Of a stretch of 64,000 bases of DNA, positions 47,123-55,351 are shown one piece after another. Both the position numbers and the translations under genes were made by a program. Position 1 is the first letter of the stretch; each line of letters starts with the position of its first letter. The stretch lies in assembly GCA_026004775.1 (NCBI GenBank), contig BPJU01000003.1, forward strand, positions 445,781-509,780. Reading direction: 5' to 3'. The DNA comes from Pirellulaceae bacterium (lineage in GTDB: Bacteria > Planctomycetota > Planctomycetia > Pirellulales > Pirellulaceae). The notes beneath the pieces are model-generated. The model did no database searches, had not been told where the DNA came from, and saw only the letters and a program-made list of their open reading frames with translations.

Positions 47123-49083
47123 TCCGCAGCTTCTGGAATTGGATTGACGATCGTACGGGTTGGGGGCGTTTGCTTCACGAACTCCTCTACGAAAATATTC
47201 CCGGTGGCTCGCGATGGCGATACGTCACCGGAAGCATGCTGGTGTTCGCCTTCAGCGTGCAGGTGCTCACCGGACTGGCGCTATGGATGTGTTACAGCCC
47301 CAGCAGCCACACGGCCTACGAAAGCGTGTATTGGATCCAGAACGAGCTTGCGGGGGGATGGCTGTTGCGGGGAATCCACCATTTCATGGCACAAGCCATG
47401 GTAGCGCTGTTGCCGCTGCACTTGCTGCAAGTCGTAATTGACAAAGCCTACCGCCCGCCTCGCGAATTCAACTTTTGGACCGGCTTGATCTTGATGCTGA
47501 TCACTCTGGGTTTGTCGCTCACCGGATACTTGTTGCCCTGGGATCAGAAAGGGTTCTGGGCCACACAGGTGGCTACCAACCTGATGGCGCTGGCTCCCGG
47601 CGGTATCGAGCTGCAAAAACTGCTCGTGGGCGGTTCCTCATACGGAACTTATACCTTGACCCGTTTCTTCGCCTTGCATGCCGGCATACTTCCGGCACTG
47701 CTGGTTTTCTTCCTGGTTATCCATCTAACTTTGTTCCGCCGTCACGGTATTACAGCGGTTCCCAGCCGCCGCCCCGACCAGTATTTCTGGCCCTATCAGG
47801 TTTTCAAAGACTCAGTGGCATGCCTCCTCCTGCTGATCGTAGTATTCCTGCTGGTGATTCGTTTCGACCCGGTGGGCTTTATCCAGCAGCCATGGCACCG
47901 GCCCGATCTGGGAGCTCATCTGGGGCCGCCAGCCAATCCTGCGGACGAGTACAAAGCCCAGAGACCGGAATGGTATTTTCTCTTTCTATTCCAGTTTTTA
48001 AAAAAATTCGAAGAAAATGAGTTTCTTGGAGCTATCGTGATCCCGTCGGCGGTGTTGGGCTATTTCTTCCTGATGCCGATTATCGGCCGCATCCGCATCG
48101 GACATTATGTGAATGTGCTGGTATTATTGGCTTTATTGGGAGGAATCATCTACTTGACAGGCGAGGCGGTGTACGAGGACTACTATGCAAAATGGTTCAA
48201 GTATGAGCCGGAAAAGTATAAGAACGACCCTGCCGCGCTGGCTCGTTACGAAGATCGCTACAAAGCGTCGCAAGACTATCTGGAAGCCCTGGAACGAGAC
48301 GAGCAGGAGTATGCTCGACTGCAGACGTTGATCGCACTCCATGGTATTCCGGCCGAGGGTGCGTCGCGCCTTTTGGCTACTGATCCGTTCATTCAGGGCC
48401 CCAAGATTTTCGCTGCCCGCTGCGCTAGCTGTCACAGCTATCTGGATGAAAACGGCCAGGGGATCGCCGGACCGCCGGAAGATCCGGATAATGAGCCGGC
48501 CGGCGCACCGAACCTGTATAATTTCGCATCTCGGCAGTGGATCCGCGGATTGCTGGATCCAGAAAAAATTGTAACGGCTCATTATTTCGGCCGCACGAAA
48601 CATGGGTACCCCGATGCCGATGGGGCCTATCCGAGCGGAGGAATGGTCGAGTTCGTGCGGGATAACTTGGCCGGCCTCGATGACGACCAGAAACGGGCGC
48701 TGGAAGACCTGGTTGTGATGCTGTCGGCTCAAGCCGCCCTGCCCTATCAGCAACAGTTGGATCAGGACGCCGAACAAGAGGGTGCGATCGAGCGAGGGCG
48801 GGAAGCGTTCCGCTCGTTCGGCTGCACGGATTGCCACAAGCTGGGCGACGAAGGCGAACAACTTGGACCGGATCTCACGGGATACGGGTCGGAGGCTTGG
48901 CTGCGGCGGATGATCGGCAACCCGGCAGACCCGGCCCTGTATGGCGACAACAACGACCGCATGCCGGCTTTCTTCGCCGATCCGGCCCATCCGGAAGCGA
49001 ATCTCTTGACGGCCGAGCAGCTTGAGCTGGTGGTTCGCTGGTTAAGGCGCGATTATCCGTCACAACCGGAGCCTCAGCGCTGA
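47119..49083 (+). CDS. Cytochrome b (b6-type) fused to a diheme cytochrome c domain
   Basis: 654 residues. Residues 1 to about 350 are cytochrome b with about eight membrane segments. Heme b ligands are H87/H101 (13 residues apart) and H187/H202 (14 apart, the b6-type spacing); the Qo-site PEWY is at 283-286. A charged linker (about 355-410) leads to two periplasmic heme c sites, CASCH at 435-439 and CTDCH at 569-573, with candidate methionine ligands near 509 and 615. With the overlapping Rieske gene it makes a compact bc complex without a separate cytochrome c1. ATG 47119 is used because it overlaps the Rieske stop. Confidence 0.94.
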   Translation: MIRSFWNWIDDRTGWGRLLHELLYENIPGGSRWRYVTGSMLVFAFSVQVLTGLALWMCYSPSSHTAYESVYWIQNELAGGWLLRGIHHFMAQAMVALLPLHLLQVVIDKAYRPPREFNFWTGLILMLITLGLSLTGYLLPWDQKGFWATQVATNLMALAPGGIELQKLLVGGSSYGTYTLTRFFALHAGILPALLVFFLVIHLTLFRRHGITAVPSRRPDQYFWPYQVFKDSVACLLLLIVVFLLVIRFDPVGFIQQPWHRPDLGAHLGPPANPADEYKAQRPEWYFLFLFQFLKKFEENEFLGAIVIPSAVLGYFFLMPIIGRIRIGHYVNVLVLLALLGGIIYLTGEAVYEDYYAKWFKYEPEKYKNDPAALARYEDRYKASQDYLEALERDEQEYARLQTLIALHGIPAEGASRLLATDPFIQGPKIFAARCASCHSYLDENGQGIAGPPEDPDNEPAGAPNLYNFASRQWIRGLLDPEKIVTAHYFGRTKHGYPDADGAYPSGGMVEFVRDNLAGLDDDQKRALEDLVVMLSAQAALPYQQQLDQDAEQEGAIERGREAFRSFGCTDCHKLGDEGEQLGPDLTGYGSEAWLRRMIGNPADPALYGDNNDRMPAFFADPAHPEANLLTAEQLELVVRWLRRDYPSQPEPQR

Positions 49084-49711
49084 TGCGCGGCGCGACGGGC
49101 GACTCGGCACGTCGGATCGGGCAAAGTGCACGATGAACGGGCCGCGATTTCTGACGGCCGCCGACAAAAAACCCGCGGCGACTGGGGCATCGGTCACCGC
49201 GGGCACAAGCTCGGGTGGAAAAGGGGCAGGAACCACCGCGAGCATTATCGGGGTGGGGCAGCACCCCCGAAACAACGGTAATATACCGCCGCCCGGTCAC
49301 GGCGCCAATATACCGGGCAGGTGGACGGCTCGCCCGCCCCACCCTCGACGGTACAACGCCGAATTGAGTCGCATTCTCCCGTGAAAACCCGCCCTTAGTC
49401 CGCTGCCCAGACGCTCTCCCGGTTACCAGACGCGCCGGGGCGGGCTACACTGTCAAGAAAGGTCGCTCGAAACGGCCCACCGTGCGGGTTGGCGGTTGGC
49501 GTTGACGCACCGGGTGCGGAACGCGTTAAAGTGCGGAGCCCTTTGAACGAATACTGATGGGCACGACCCTGTTCGAAAAGCCGACTATGCACCGCTGTGG
49601 GACGGCGTACAATCCGGTTTTTCGGTCAGGTTTATTACAAAAAACGCGCTACGCCTCGTGGGCGTTGCCACACACCGTGGAAAGCCATTTTCACCCAAAG
49701 GAGGCTCAAGG
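49084..49711. other. Long intergenic region before glyS with a minus-strand terminator
   Basis: 628 bases. The only firm element is the hairpin terminator at 49172-49203, oriented for a minus-strand transcript. No convincing gene lies upstream of it on that strand, and common structural RNAs (tmRNA, RNase P RNA, SRP RNA) were looked for without success. A short direct repeat AATATACCG occurs at about 49280 and 49308. An AAAGGAGG at 49697-49704 serves glyS. Confidence 0.5.
49166..49203 (-). terminator. Rho-independent terminator on the minus strand
   Basis: On the minus strand CCCGCGGTGAC pairs with GTCGCCGCGGG over eleven positions (one G-U) around a ten-base loop, followed directly by TTTTTTG. 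The stem and T run together are classic. No gene upstream on the minus strand is recognised, so it either ends an unknown transcript or is a fortuitous structure. Confidence 0.65.
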
Positions 49712-51355
49712 ATGAACGATCCCGTGCCGGCTGAAGCGGCTCCTAGCAAACGGATGGCCGATATTGTTTCGTTGTGCAAGCGCCGGGGGTTTCTTTTCCC
49801 ATCGAGTGAAATCTACGGCGGCCTCAACGGTTTCTGGGATTACGGTCCGCTCGGTGTGGAACTGAAGCGGAACATCAAAGAGGCCTGGTGGCGGGACATG
49901 GTCACGACGCACAACGAGCTGATCGCTCCGGCGGGTGCCCCGTCGGCTTATGAGATGGTCGGACTGGACGCCACCATCATCATGCATCCTCAGGTATGGA
50001 AATGTTCCGGCCACTACGATCTTTTCCACGACTACATGGTCGATTGTCGCGAATCGAAAAAGCGCTACCGCTACGATCAGGTCCGCGGCCGGTGGGTGGA
50101 GTATCGAGGCGAACGGGTATTTATTGCCACGATGGCTGAGGCGGGTGAGGAAGAAGAGGAAACGCTGCGGCGAGCCCTGAAGTACTTCAAACTGCGCCCC
50201 CGTGATGCCGGTGAACTGCATTGGGATGGCCCGTTTCTCACCCTGCCGCAAGTGCAGGATCTGTCTCGCGTATTGGGCCCCGATGCCCAAACGGTCGGTA
50301 CGCTCACCGAACCACGTGAATTCAATCTGATGTTCAAGACCTACGTCGGAGCTTTGTCCGGTGAAGAAAACGTGGCGTTTCTCCGCCCGGAAACCGCTCA
50401 GGGAATTTTCGTCAATTTCAAGAATGTACTGGACAGCACCCGAGTGCGGATTCCGTTCGGGATCGCCCAGATCGGCAAGAGCTTCCGCAATGAAATTACA
50501 CCTCGTTACTTCACTTTCCGTTCGCGGGAATTCGAGCAGATGGAGATCGAGTTTTTCTGCCACCCGCAGAGCTCCGCCGACTGGTACCGCTACTGGCGCG
50601 ATCGCCGGATGGAATGGTATCGGCAGTTGGGATTGAGCGGCGAGCGGTTGCGGTTGCGCGAACACTCGCCGGAAGAGTTGAGCCACTATTCGACGGGTAC
50701 GGCCGACATCGAATACGCCTTCCCGTTCTTGCCGGCCGGCGAATTCGGCGAACTGGAAGGAATCGCGCATCGCGGCGATTTCGATCTGCGCAGCCACATG
50801 GAAGGCAAGCTCGATCCGAAGACCCGCCCGTTGCAGTTGGAGTTGGATGCCGAGGGAAAACCTCGTTGGCGAGGCAGCGGCAAGGATCTCAGCTACCGCG
50901 ATGAACTGACCGGCGAACGGTACATCCCCCACGTGATTGAACCTTCGGCGGGAGCCGATCGAGCGGCGCTGGCGTTTTTGTGCGAGGCGTACCAGGAAGA
51001 CCAGGCCCCGGACGAGCATGGCGTGCCGCAACAGCGCATTGTTTTGAGACTACACCCGCGACTTGCACCGTTCAAAGCCGCCGTGTTCCCTCTGGTCAAG
51101 AAAGACGGCATGCCCGAAATCGCCCAGCGCATCTACGGCGAACTGAAAAAGAGAATGCTCGTTTTCTACGACGAAAAAGGTGCCATCGGCCGGCGCTACC
51201 GGCGGCAAGACGAGATCGGAACGCCGTACTGTATTACGGTCGACGGCCAGACGCTGGTTGACCAAACGGTTACCATCCGCGATCGAGACTCGCTGCGGCA
51301 GTGGCGAGTAAAAATCGATGATTGTTGCGACGAACTGGAACGGCTGATTGGCTGA
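49712..51355 (+). CDS. glyS: Glycyl-tRNA synthetase (single-chain class II type)
   Basis: 547 residues of the homodimeric GlyRS type found in archaea, eukaryotes and many bacteria, rather than the bacterial alpha2-beta2 form. Recognisable segments are SLCKRRGFLFPSSEIYGG, GFWDYGPLGVELK, LMFKTYVGALSG, LRPETAQGIFVNFK, class II motif 2 SFRNEITPR and the C-terminal anticodon-binding domain (APFKAAVFPLVKK). ATG 49712 lies behind AAAGGAGG. It acts in the cytoplasm, charging tRNA-Gly. No T-box leader was recognised upstream. Confidence 0.96.
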   Translation: MNDPVPAEAAPSKRMADIVSLCKRRGFLFPSSEIYGGLNGFWDYGPLGVELKRNIKEAWWRDMVTTHNELIAPAGAPSAYEMVGLDATIIMHPQVWKCSGHYDLFHDYMVDCRESKKRYRYDQVRGRWVEYRGERVFIATMAEAGEEEEETLRRALKYFKLRPRDAGELHWDGPFLTLPQVQDLSRVLGPDAQTVGTLTEPREFNLMFKTYVGALSGEENVAFLRPETAQGIFVNFKNVLDSTRVRIPFGIAQIGKSFRNEITPRYFTFRSREFEQMEIEFFCHPQSSADWYRYWRDRRMEWYRQLGLSGERLRLREHSPEELSHYSTGTADIEYAFPFLPAGEFGELEGIAHRGDFDLRSHMEGKLDPKTRPLQLELDAEGKPRWRGSGKDLSYRDELTGERYIPHVIEPSAGADRAALAFLCEAYQEDQAPDEHGVPQQRIVLRLHPRLAPFKAAVFPLVKKDGMPEIAQRIYGELKKRMLVFYDEKGAIGRRYRRQDEIGTPYCITVDGQTLVDQTVTIRDRDSLRQWRVKIDDCCDELERLIG

Positions 51356-51403
51356 GCCTCACCAGCTAAGCGCGGCCCCAAACACGGAGCCGATAAAACG
51401 CTG

Positions 51404-51853
51404 TTACCGGCACTTCCGAGTGAAGAAACGTTTACATTTCGAACACTGGTAGCCGTTGATTTTGCCATTGGCTCCCGTTGGATACGCGTTCCCACCGCAA
51501 TGCACACATTTCAGTACATCTTTCACTTCTGTGGTGTTTCCCGAGGCACCTATTATTGCCCCAAGGACGGATCCAACTACTGTACCCACACCCGGACAGA
51601 GTAACGAGCCAACGAGGGCACCGGCAACTAACCCGCCCCCACAGCCTACGGCAGCTTTGTCCTCGTCATAATACTTGTAAGTTACCTCCTTTCCGTAAAA
51701 CGCCACAGTTCTCCAGCGCCGCCGGCATTTCGGGCACTGGAAAGAGGCTCGTCCTTCTGAGATGGCTACCAATCTCCCCGCAGTACCGCACCGGTAGCAG
51801 TAGCTCTCATTGGGCAAATCCCCGAAGGTAGTTGACACCAATCTCTTAGCCAT
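51404..51853 (-). CDS. Double zinc-ribbon protein with a central glycine-zipper hairpin
   Basis: 149 residues with an unusual symmetric layout. An N-terminal zinc ribbon (CYRCG and CPKC, about residues 19-43) and a C-terminal one (CVHCG and CSKCK, about 116-143) flank a glycine-rich hydrophobic segment (about 69-103, GGGLVAGALVGSLL and VVGSVLGAIIGAS) that could form a membrane hairpin. The family is not recognised, and zinc binding is inferred from the cysteine pairs. The gene is isolated between glyS and an exact 108-bp tandem duplication that lies just upstream of its start. Base usage is A/T-richer than glyS, hinting at separate origin. Confidence 0.7.
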   Translation of the reverse strand: MAKRLVSTTFGDLPNESYCYRCGTAGRLVAISEGRASFQCPKCRRRWRTVAFYGKEVTYKYYDEDKAAVGCGGGLVAGALVGSLLCPGVGTVVGSVLGAIIGASGNTTEVKDVLKCVHCGGNAYPTGANGKINGYQCSKCKRFFTRKCR

Positions 51854-51881
51854 GAAATTACCTCACGTTGTCCGCTTCGAA

Positions 51882-52097
51882 CCGACACTTACTTCGGTAA
51901 ACGTCGAAGCGCCGCCACACGACTTGTGTAACAACGGACCATTACGTAATCTCGTACGAAGTTCGGCAACGATTTCTGACAGCCCCACACCGACACTTAC
52001 TTCGGTAAACGTCGAAGCGCCGCCACACGACTTGTGTAACAACGGACCATTACGTAATCTCGTACGAAGTTCGGCAACGATTTCTGACAGCCCCACA
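51882..52097. repeat. Exact tandem duplication, two 108-bp units
   Basis: Units 51882-51989 and 51990-52097 are identical base for base. Each contains two perfect palindromes, ATTACGTAAT (51941-51950 and 52049-52058) and TCGTACGA (51952-51959 and 52060-52067), plus weaker inverted repeats. It lies immediately upstream of the zinc-ribbon gene on the minus strand, where operator sites would be expected. The unit length is a multiple of three, which leaves open frames through it in both directions; neither looks like a protein family. Confidence 0.9.
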
Positions 52098-52207
52098 GTT
52101 CTTCCTTGGGTGGTCATACCTGAGCGAATGCTCGGCGGCTTTCGGGAAGGGTGACATAGAGATTAAAGATTTCAGCACGGACAGGTCAGCGATTGGCGGC
52201 CGGTATC

Positions 52208-53068
52208 ATGCAACCCTTGTTGGCCCAAGTGAGTTCTTTGCCGTTTGACTTTTCGGAAGACGTGTCGGGCTACGCCGCCGCGCGTTTCCGCCAAATGGAG
52301 GTGTGGCTGACGAAGCTGGAAGAATACCTGTCCAGGCATTCACCAGACGAGCTGCGGCAGTTGCTCGAGAGGCACTCGATGCAGCTTCCCGTCGCCAGTT
52401 TCCAGGGCGGGTTGTTTGCCTCCGGACAGGCGGGGCAGCAAGCCTGGGGGCTATTCGAACGCCGGCTGGCACTTTGCCGCGACTGGCAGATCCAGACGCT
52501 GGTGGTGGCAGCCGACGTATCAGGTCCCATCGACGAGGCTTCTGCTCAGCAGGTGATCGATCGCCTCTCAGAGGCAGCGCATACCGCGGAGAAGTTCGGC
52601 ATTCGTCTGGCCCTGGAATTTCGTGCAAACGCCACATTGCTCAACAATCTGGAAACGGCGGCAGCCGTCGTCCGCCGCATCGGGCACCCATTGCTGGGTC
52701 TTTGCCTGGACACGTTCCATTTCCACGTCGGCCCCAGCAAATTGGAGGATCTGCGCTACCTGGAACCCACCTGGCTGTTCCATGTACAGCTAGCCGACTT
52801 GGCCGATGTACCGCGTGAGCTGGCTGCCGATGCACATCGTATTCTCCCGGGCGAAGGCGACATTGCTATTCCGGCCATTCTGGAACATTTACAAAAAATA
52901 GGGTACCAAGGCACCGTTTCCATCGAGATGCTCAACCCGCAGCTATGGCATGTTTCGCCCCGGCAGTTGGCCGAGACGGCGCGAGCCTGTTTTGAGCGGT
53001 TGCTGGTGCCACGGGACAGAACGGCTTCTGGTGGTGATCGGGGCTCGCATACGAGCCAAGTTGGGTAA
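52208..53068 (+). CDS. Sugar phosphate isomerase/epimerase-like TIM-barrel protein
   Basis: 286 residues of the xylose-isomerase-like TIM barrel superfamily. Metal-ligand positions are suggested by E in LALEFRAN, D and H in LGLCLDTFHFHVG, and E in GTVSIEML, with GEGDIAIPAIL near the end. Members isomerise or epimerise sugars, act on inositols or cleave nucleic acids; the substrate is unknown here. The open frame begins at TTG 52193; ATG 52208 is preferred, though neither has a strong ribosome-binding site. Confidence 0.83.
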   Translation: MQPLLAQVSSLPFDFSEDVSGYAAARFRQMEVWLTKLEEYLSRHSPDELRQLLERHSMQLPVASFQGGLFASGQAGQQAWGLFERRLALCRDWQIQTLVVAADVSGPIDEASAQQVIDRLSEAAHTAEKFGIRLALEFRANATLLNNLETAAAVVRRIGHPLLGLCLDTFHFHVGPSKLEDLRYLEPTWLFHVQLADLADVPRELAADAHRILPGEGDIAIPAILEHLQKIGYQGTVSIEMLNPQLWHVSPRQLAETARACFERLLVPRDRTASGGDRGSHTSQVG

Positions 53069-53328
53069 TACGCCACATGGTTCGGTTTGGGCATTCGTGC
53101 AACGGAACAGGAGGATGACTTGGGAAACCTCCTCTCGCAGCGGCACGGACTGACCCGAAAAAATAGGGTCCGATCGGCGTCCTGGATCGTTCGTACACGC
53201 TGGGGTTTTTAACCGGCGGATTTCTTTCCCAGGTGGTATTTCTTATCCGCACGGCAATGTTTGCCGATAACATAAACACGGCCGCCGTGAGCGGGCTGGG
53301 GCTCCTCTATCTGCGCAGGAGGCATTTG

Positions 53329-54174
53329 ATGTGGTGCAGCTACTGCCAAGATGACACACCCGTCGTTGCTACTCAGAGGGGGCAATCACCGTGTTGTGCC
53401 CAGTGCCACCAGCCTCTGGACGGAGCGCCCGGCTCAGCCGATCGGGATCCATCTCCGGTGTTCGGTAGTGGCGAGGAGCTTAGCTGGCAGGCGTGGGACG
53501 AGACAGCCGATGCGAGTCATGAGGAAGCCGGCCCAGCGGACAAGTCCCAGGTCGGTGACTCGAATACACCGCCAGACGACGGCGAACAATTATGGAAAAA
53601 ATGGGAAGACAACCTGGCCGAACTAGATGAGCTCTTATGGCAAGCAGAGGCGGCCACAGCAAGTCCGGGTGAAGCGTCGAGCTTCCCTACGGGCTCAGGC
53701 CATACTCTCTCGGTCAGCCAGCGGGACCAAGGGGCAGCACCGGTGCCGGCGCAGCCTTTCACCGTGCGTCATGCTGCCGGTACTTGGCTGGGACGAATAT
53801 TGGTGGCGATCGGGATGACGGTTTTCGGAGCGGGCGCCGCTTTGGGCCTATGGGCGTTTGTCGGCGAGCAGTCGGGGTGGTGGGGCGTGGGGCTTCCGTT
53901 GAGTCTGGTGGGCCAGATGTTGCTGTTGGTGGGACTGGCCGTACAAGTTGAATCGACGTCGGCCGAGCAGCGAGCGGCTCGCGAAGCGGTGACGCGTCTT
54001 TCTAATGACCTGGAAAGGATCGAGCGAGCCACTACCCTGCTGGCCGGCTCGCATTCGCTTCCCGCACAGTCGTTTTACGTGCACTTTGCTCAACGAGCCA
54101 GCCCGCACATTCTGCTGGCCGATCTGAAGAACCAACTGGACTTGCTCACCATGCGCCTGGCCGATCACGGTTGA
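53329..54174 (+). CDS. Zinc-ribbon protein with two membrane segments, unknown function
   Basis: 281 residues from ATG 53329, which has AGGAGG with a six-base spacer. The first 30 residues form a zinc ribbon (MWCSYCQDD and CCAQCHQ). Residues about 40-165 are an acidic, disordered-looking linker. Two adjacent hydrophobic segments follow at about 172-195 and 205-227, then a coiled coil (about 230-255) and a short conserved-looking tail (YVHFAQRASPHILLADLKNQLD). This plan is common among planctomycete unknowns. The open frame upstream to 53233 is not supported. Confidence 0.72.
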   Translation: MWCSYCQDDTPVVATQRGQSPCCAQCHQPLDGAPGSADRDPSPVFGSGEELSWQAWDETADASHEEAGPADKSQVGDSNTPPDDGEQLWKKWEDNLAELDELLWQAEAATASPGEASSFPTGSGHTLSVSQRDQGAAPVPAQPFTVRHAAGTWLGRILVAIGMTVFGAGAALGLWAFVGEQSGWWGVGLPLSLVGQMLLLVGLAVQVESTSAEQRAAREAVTRLSNDLERIERATTLLAGSHSLPAQSFYVHFAQRASPHILLADLKNQLDLLTMRLADHG

Positions 54175-54209
54175 CGGCTGTGACCGGCTCCTGCCCCGCT
54201 TTCAGGCGC

Positions 54210-54902
54210 TTACCAGTTCTCATCCAGTCCCAGTTGGCAGCACAATTGTTGGAATCGCCGGTAGTAGGATTCGCTTGACGAGTGGACGTGTTCGGCTTCC
54301 GTGATAAAACGGATGCTCGGATCGCGCCTCACCCCATATTCGGCCAATATCCCTTCGAACACTCCCAGCGGTCTGCCGTAGCAGATGAGCAGCTTATGCT
54401 CATCGAACTGCACTTCCTGAGGGATATGGGGGTTGACCACCGCAATGCCGGTACACCCATCGTTCAGGAGCAGGTCTTCGTAGTCGTAGAGAATGCTTTT
54501 CAACACGGGCAGGTCGATGTGTTCGCGGTACAGATCGTCATGGCCGCCATTTCGACGCCTGTGGCTGGTTTCCAGCACCACGTCGGCCACCGGTCCGAGG
54601 GGTTCGATGAGCTCCATAAAAAGATCGAACAGGATCGGCCGGCTGGCTGCCGCCATCAAGACGGGGATAGGGGGTTGGCCATCGCGCGGGTCGTAACGAT
54701 CGTGTCGATAGCCCTGGCGAGGCACGATCTGGAGGTCATACGAGGGCCGGATGGCATCGGTCAGCAGAAAGTCGCCGTAACGGTCGACTCGCAGGTGGGC
54801 CTCCAGTTGCTCTTCGGTGATCCTGGCGAAGCTGCCAGGAGCTTTTGCCGGCGTAGCTGAGTCGGCCGTCGTATTCGGTTTTACAGGAGGGACGAAAGCC
54901 AT
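54210..54902 (-). CDS. Conserved soluble protein of unknown function
   Basis: 230 residues with no membrane segment. A short Pro/Thr/Ala-rich start (about 1-25) is followed by a compact alpha/beta domain with acidic motifs (VVLETSHRRRNGGHDDLY, SILYDYEDLLLNDG, CTGIAVVNP). The regular sequence and a good AAGGAG upstream support a real gene, but I recognise no family beyond general likeness to planctomycete proteins. Convergent with the preceding zinc-ribbon gene. Confidence 0.7.
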   Translation of the reverse strand: MAFVPPVKPNTTADSATPAKAPGSFARITEEQLEAHLRVDRYGDFLLTDAIRPSYDLQIVPRQGYRHDRYDPRDGQPPIPVLMAAASRPILFDLFMELIEPLGPVADVVLETSHRRRNGGHDDLYREHIDLPVLKSILYDYEDLLLNDGCTGIAVVNPHIPQEVQFDEHKLLICYGRPLGVFEGILAEYGVRRDPSIRFITEAEHVHSSSESYYRRFQQLCCQLGLDENW

Positions 54903-55351
54903 GGTTGGTCGTTACTCCTTTGCGCTGTCTGCCACAGGCTGCCTTTCGCAAAACGGTTCGCTGGCCGTCACCAGCAGTGGGTGCCGGTTGGGTGAGGCCT
55001 TGCCGGCGCACCCGGTATGCGGCGATCGGAATGTCCGGCGTCTGTCGAACCCGAGCAACGCGACGCTGACCGACTACGGGGAGGTCACCGGCGGTGCGGC
55101 GCGTCCGGATTCGGGCTCGGCAAAGGAACGAGCCTTCAGACGCGGTCGCCAATGAACTGTAGCACTCAACACCGTATTCCTGCGCATCGGCGGAGCTATC
55201 ACCAGAAAATTGCCATGCAGATAGGGCGGGCCACTGCCAACTGCGCCGTAGGTGACGATGGTTCCGAACAAGATTGCGGTACCACCATTTGCCTGCCCAA
55301 CGTATAATCGAAGAAAGATCGGTATCTCTCTATACCACCAAGGACCGGTGT
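54903..55351. other. Divergent intergenic region before the transglutaminase-like gene
   Basis: 449 bases between divergent genes. A perfect -10 hexamer TATAAT lies at 55303-55308, without a good -35 at the usual distance. AAGGA at 55340-55344 is the ribosome-binding site of the downstream ATG. Nothing else is supported. Confidence 0.45.
55303..55308 (+). promoter_or_regulatory. Candidate -10 element of the transglutaminase-like gene
   Basis: TATAAT matches the consensus fully and lies 44 bases before ATG 55352, a sensible distance for a short leader. No TTGACA-like hexamer is found 16-18 bases upstream, so the call is tentative. Confidence 0.35.

Noticed and set aside
49400..49700. T-box or other riboswitch in front of glyS
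   Set aside because: No specifier loop or T-box sequence was found, and no other known riboswitch consensus was recognised.
49706..51031. 441-residue minus-strand open frame
   Set aside because: It is antisense to glyS and lacks a ribosome-binding site or recognisable sequence.
51882..52097. Possible CRISPR array
   Set aside because: There are only two units of 108 bases with no spacers between them, and no cas genes nearby.
51863..52117. 84-residue minus-strand frame through the tandem duplication, just upstream of the zinc-ribbon gene
   Set aside because: The reading frame exists because the 108-bp unit is a multiple of three. There is no good ribosome-binding site, and the opposite strand is also open. 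A repeat peptide cannot be fully excluded.
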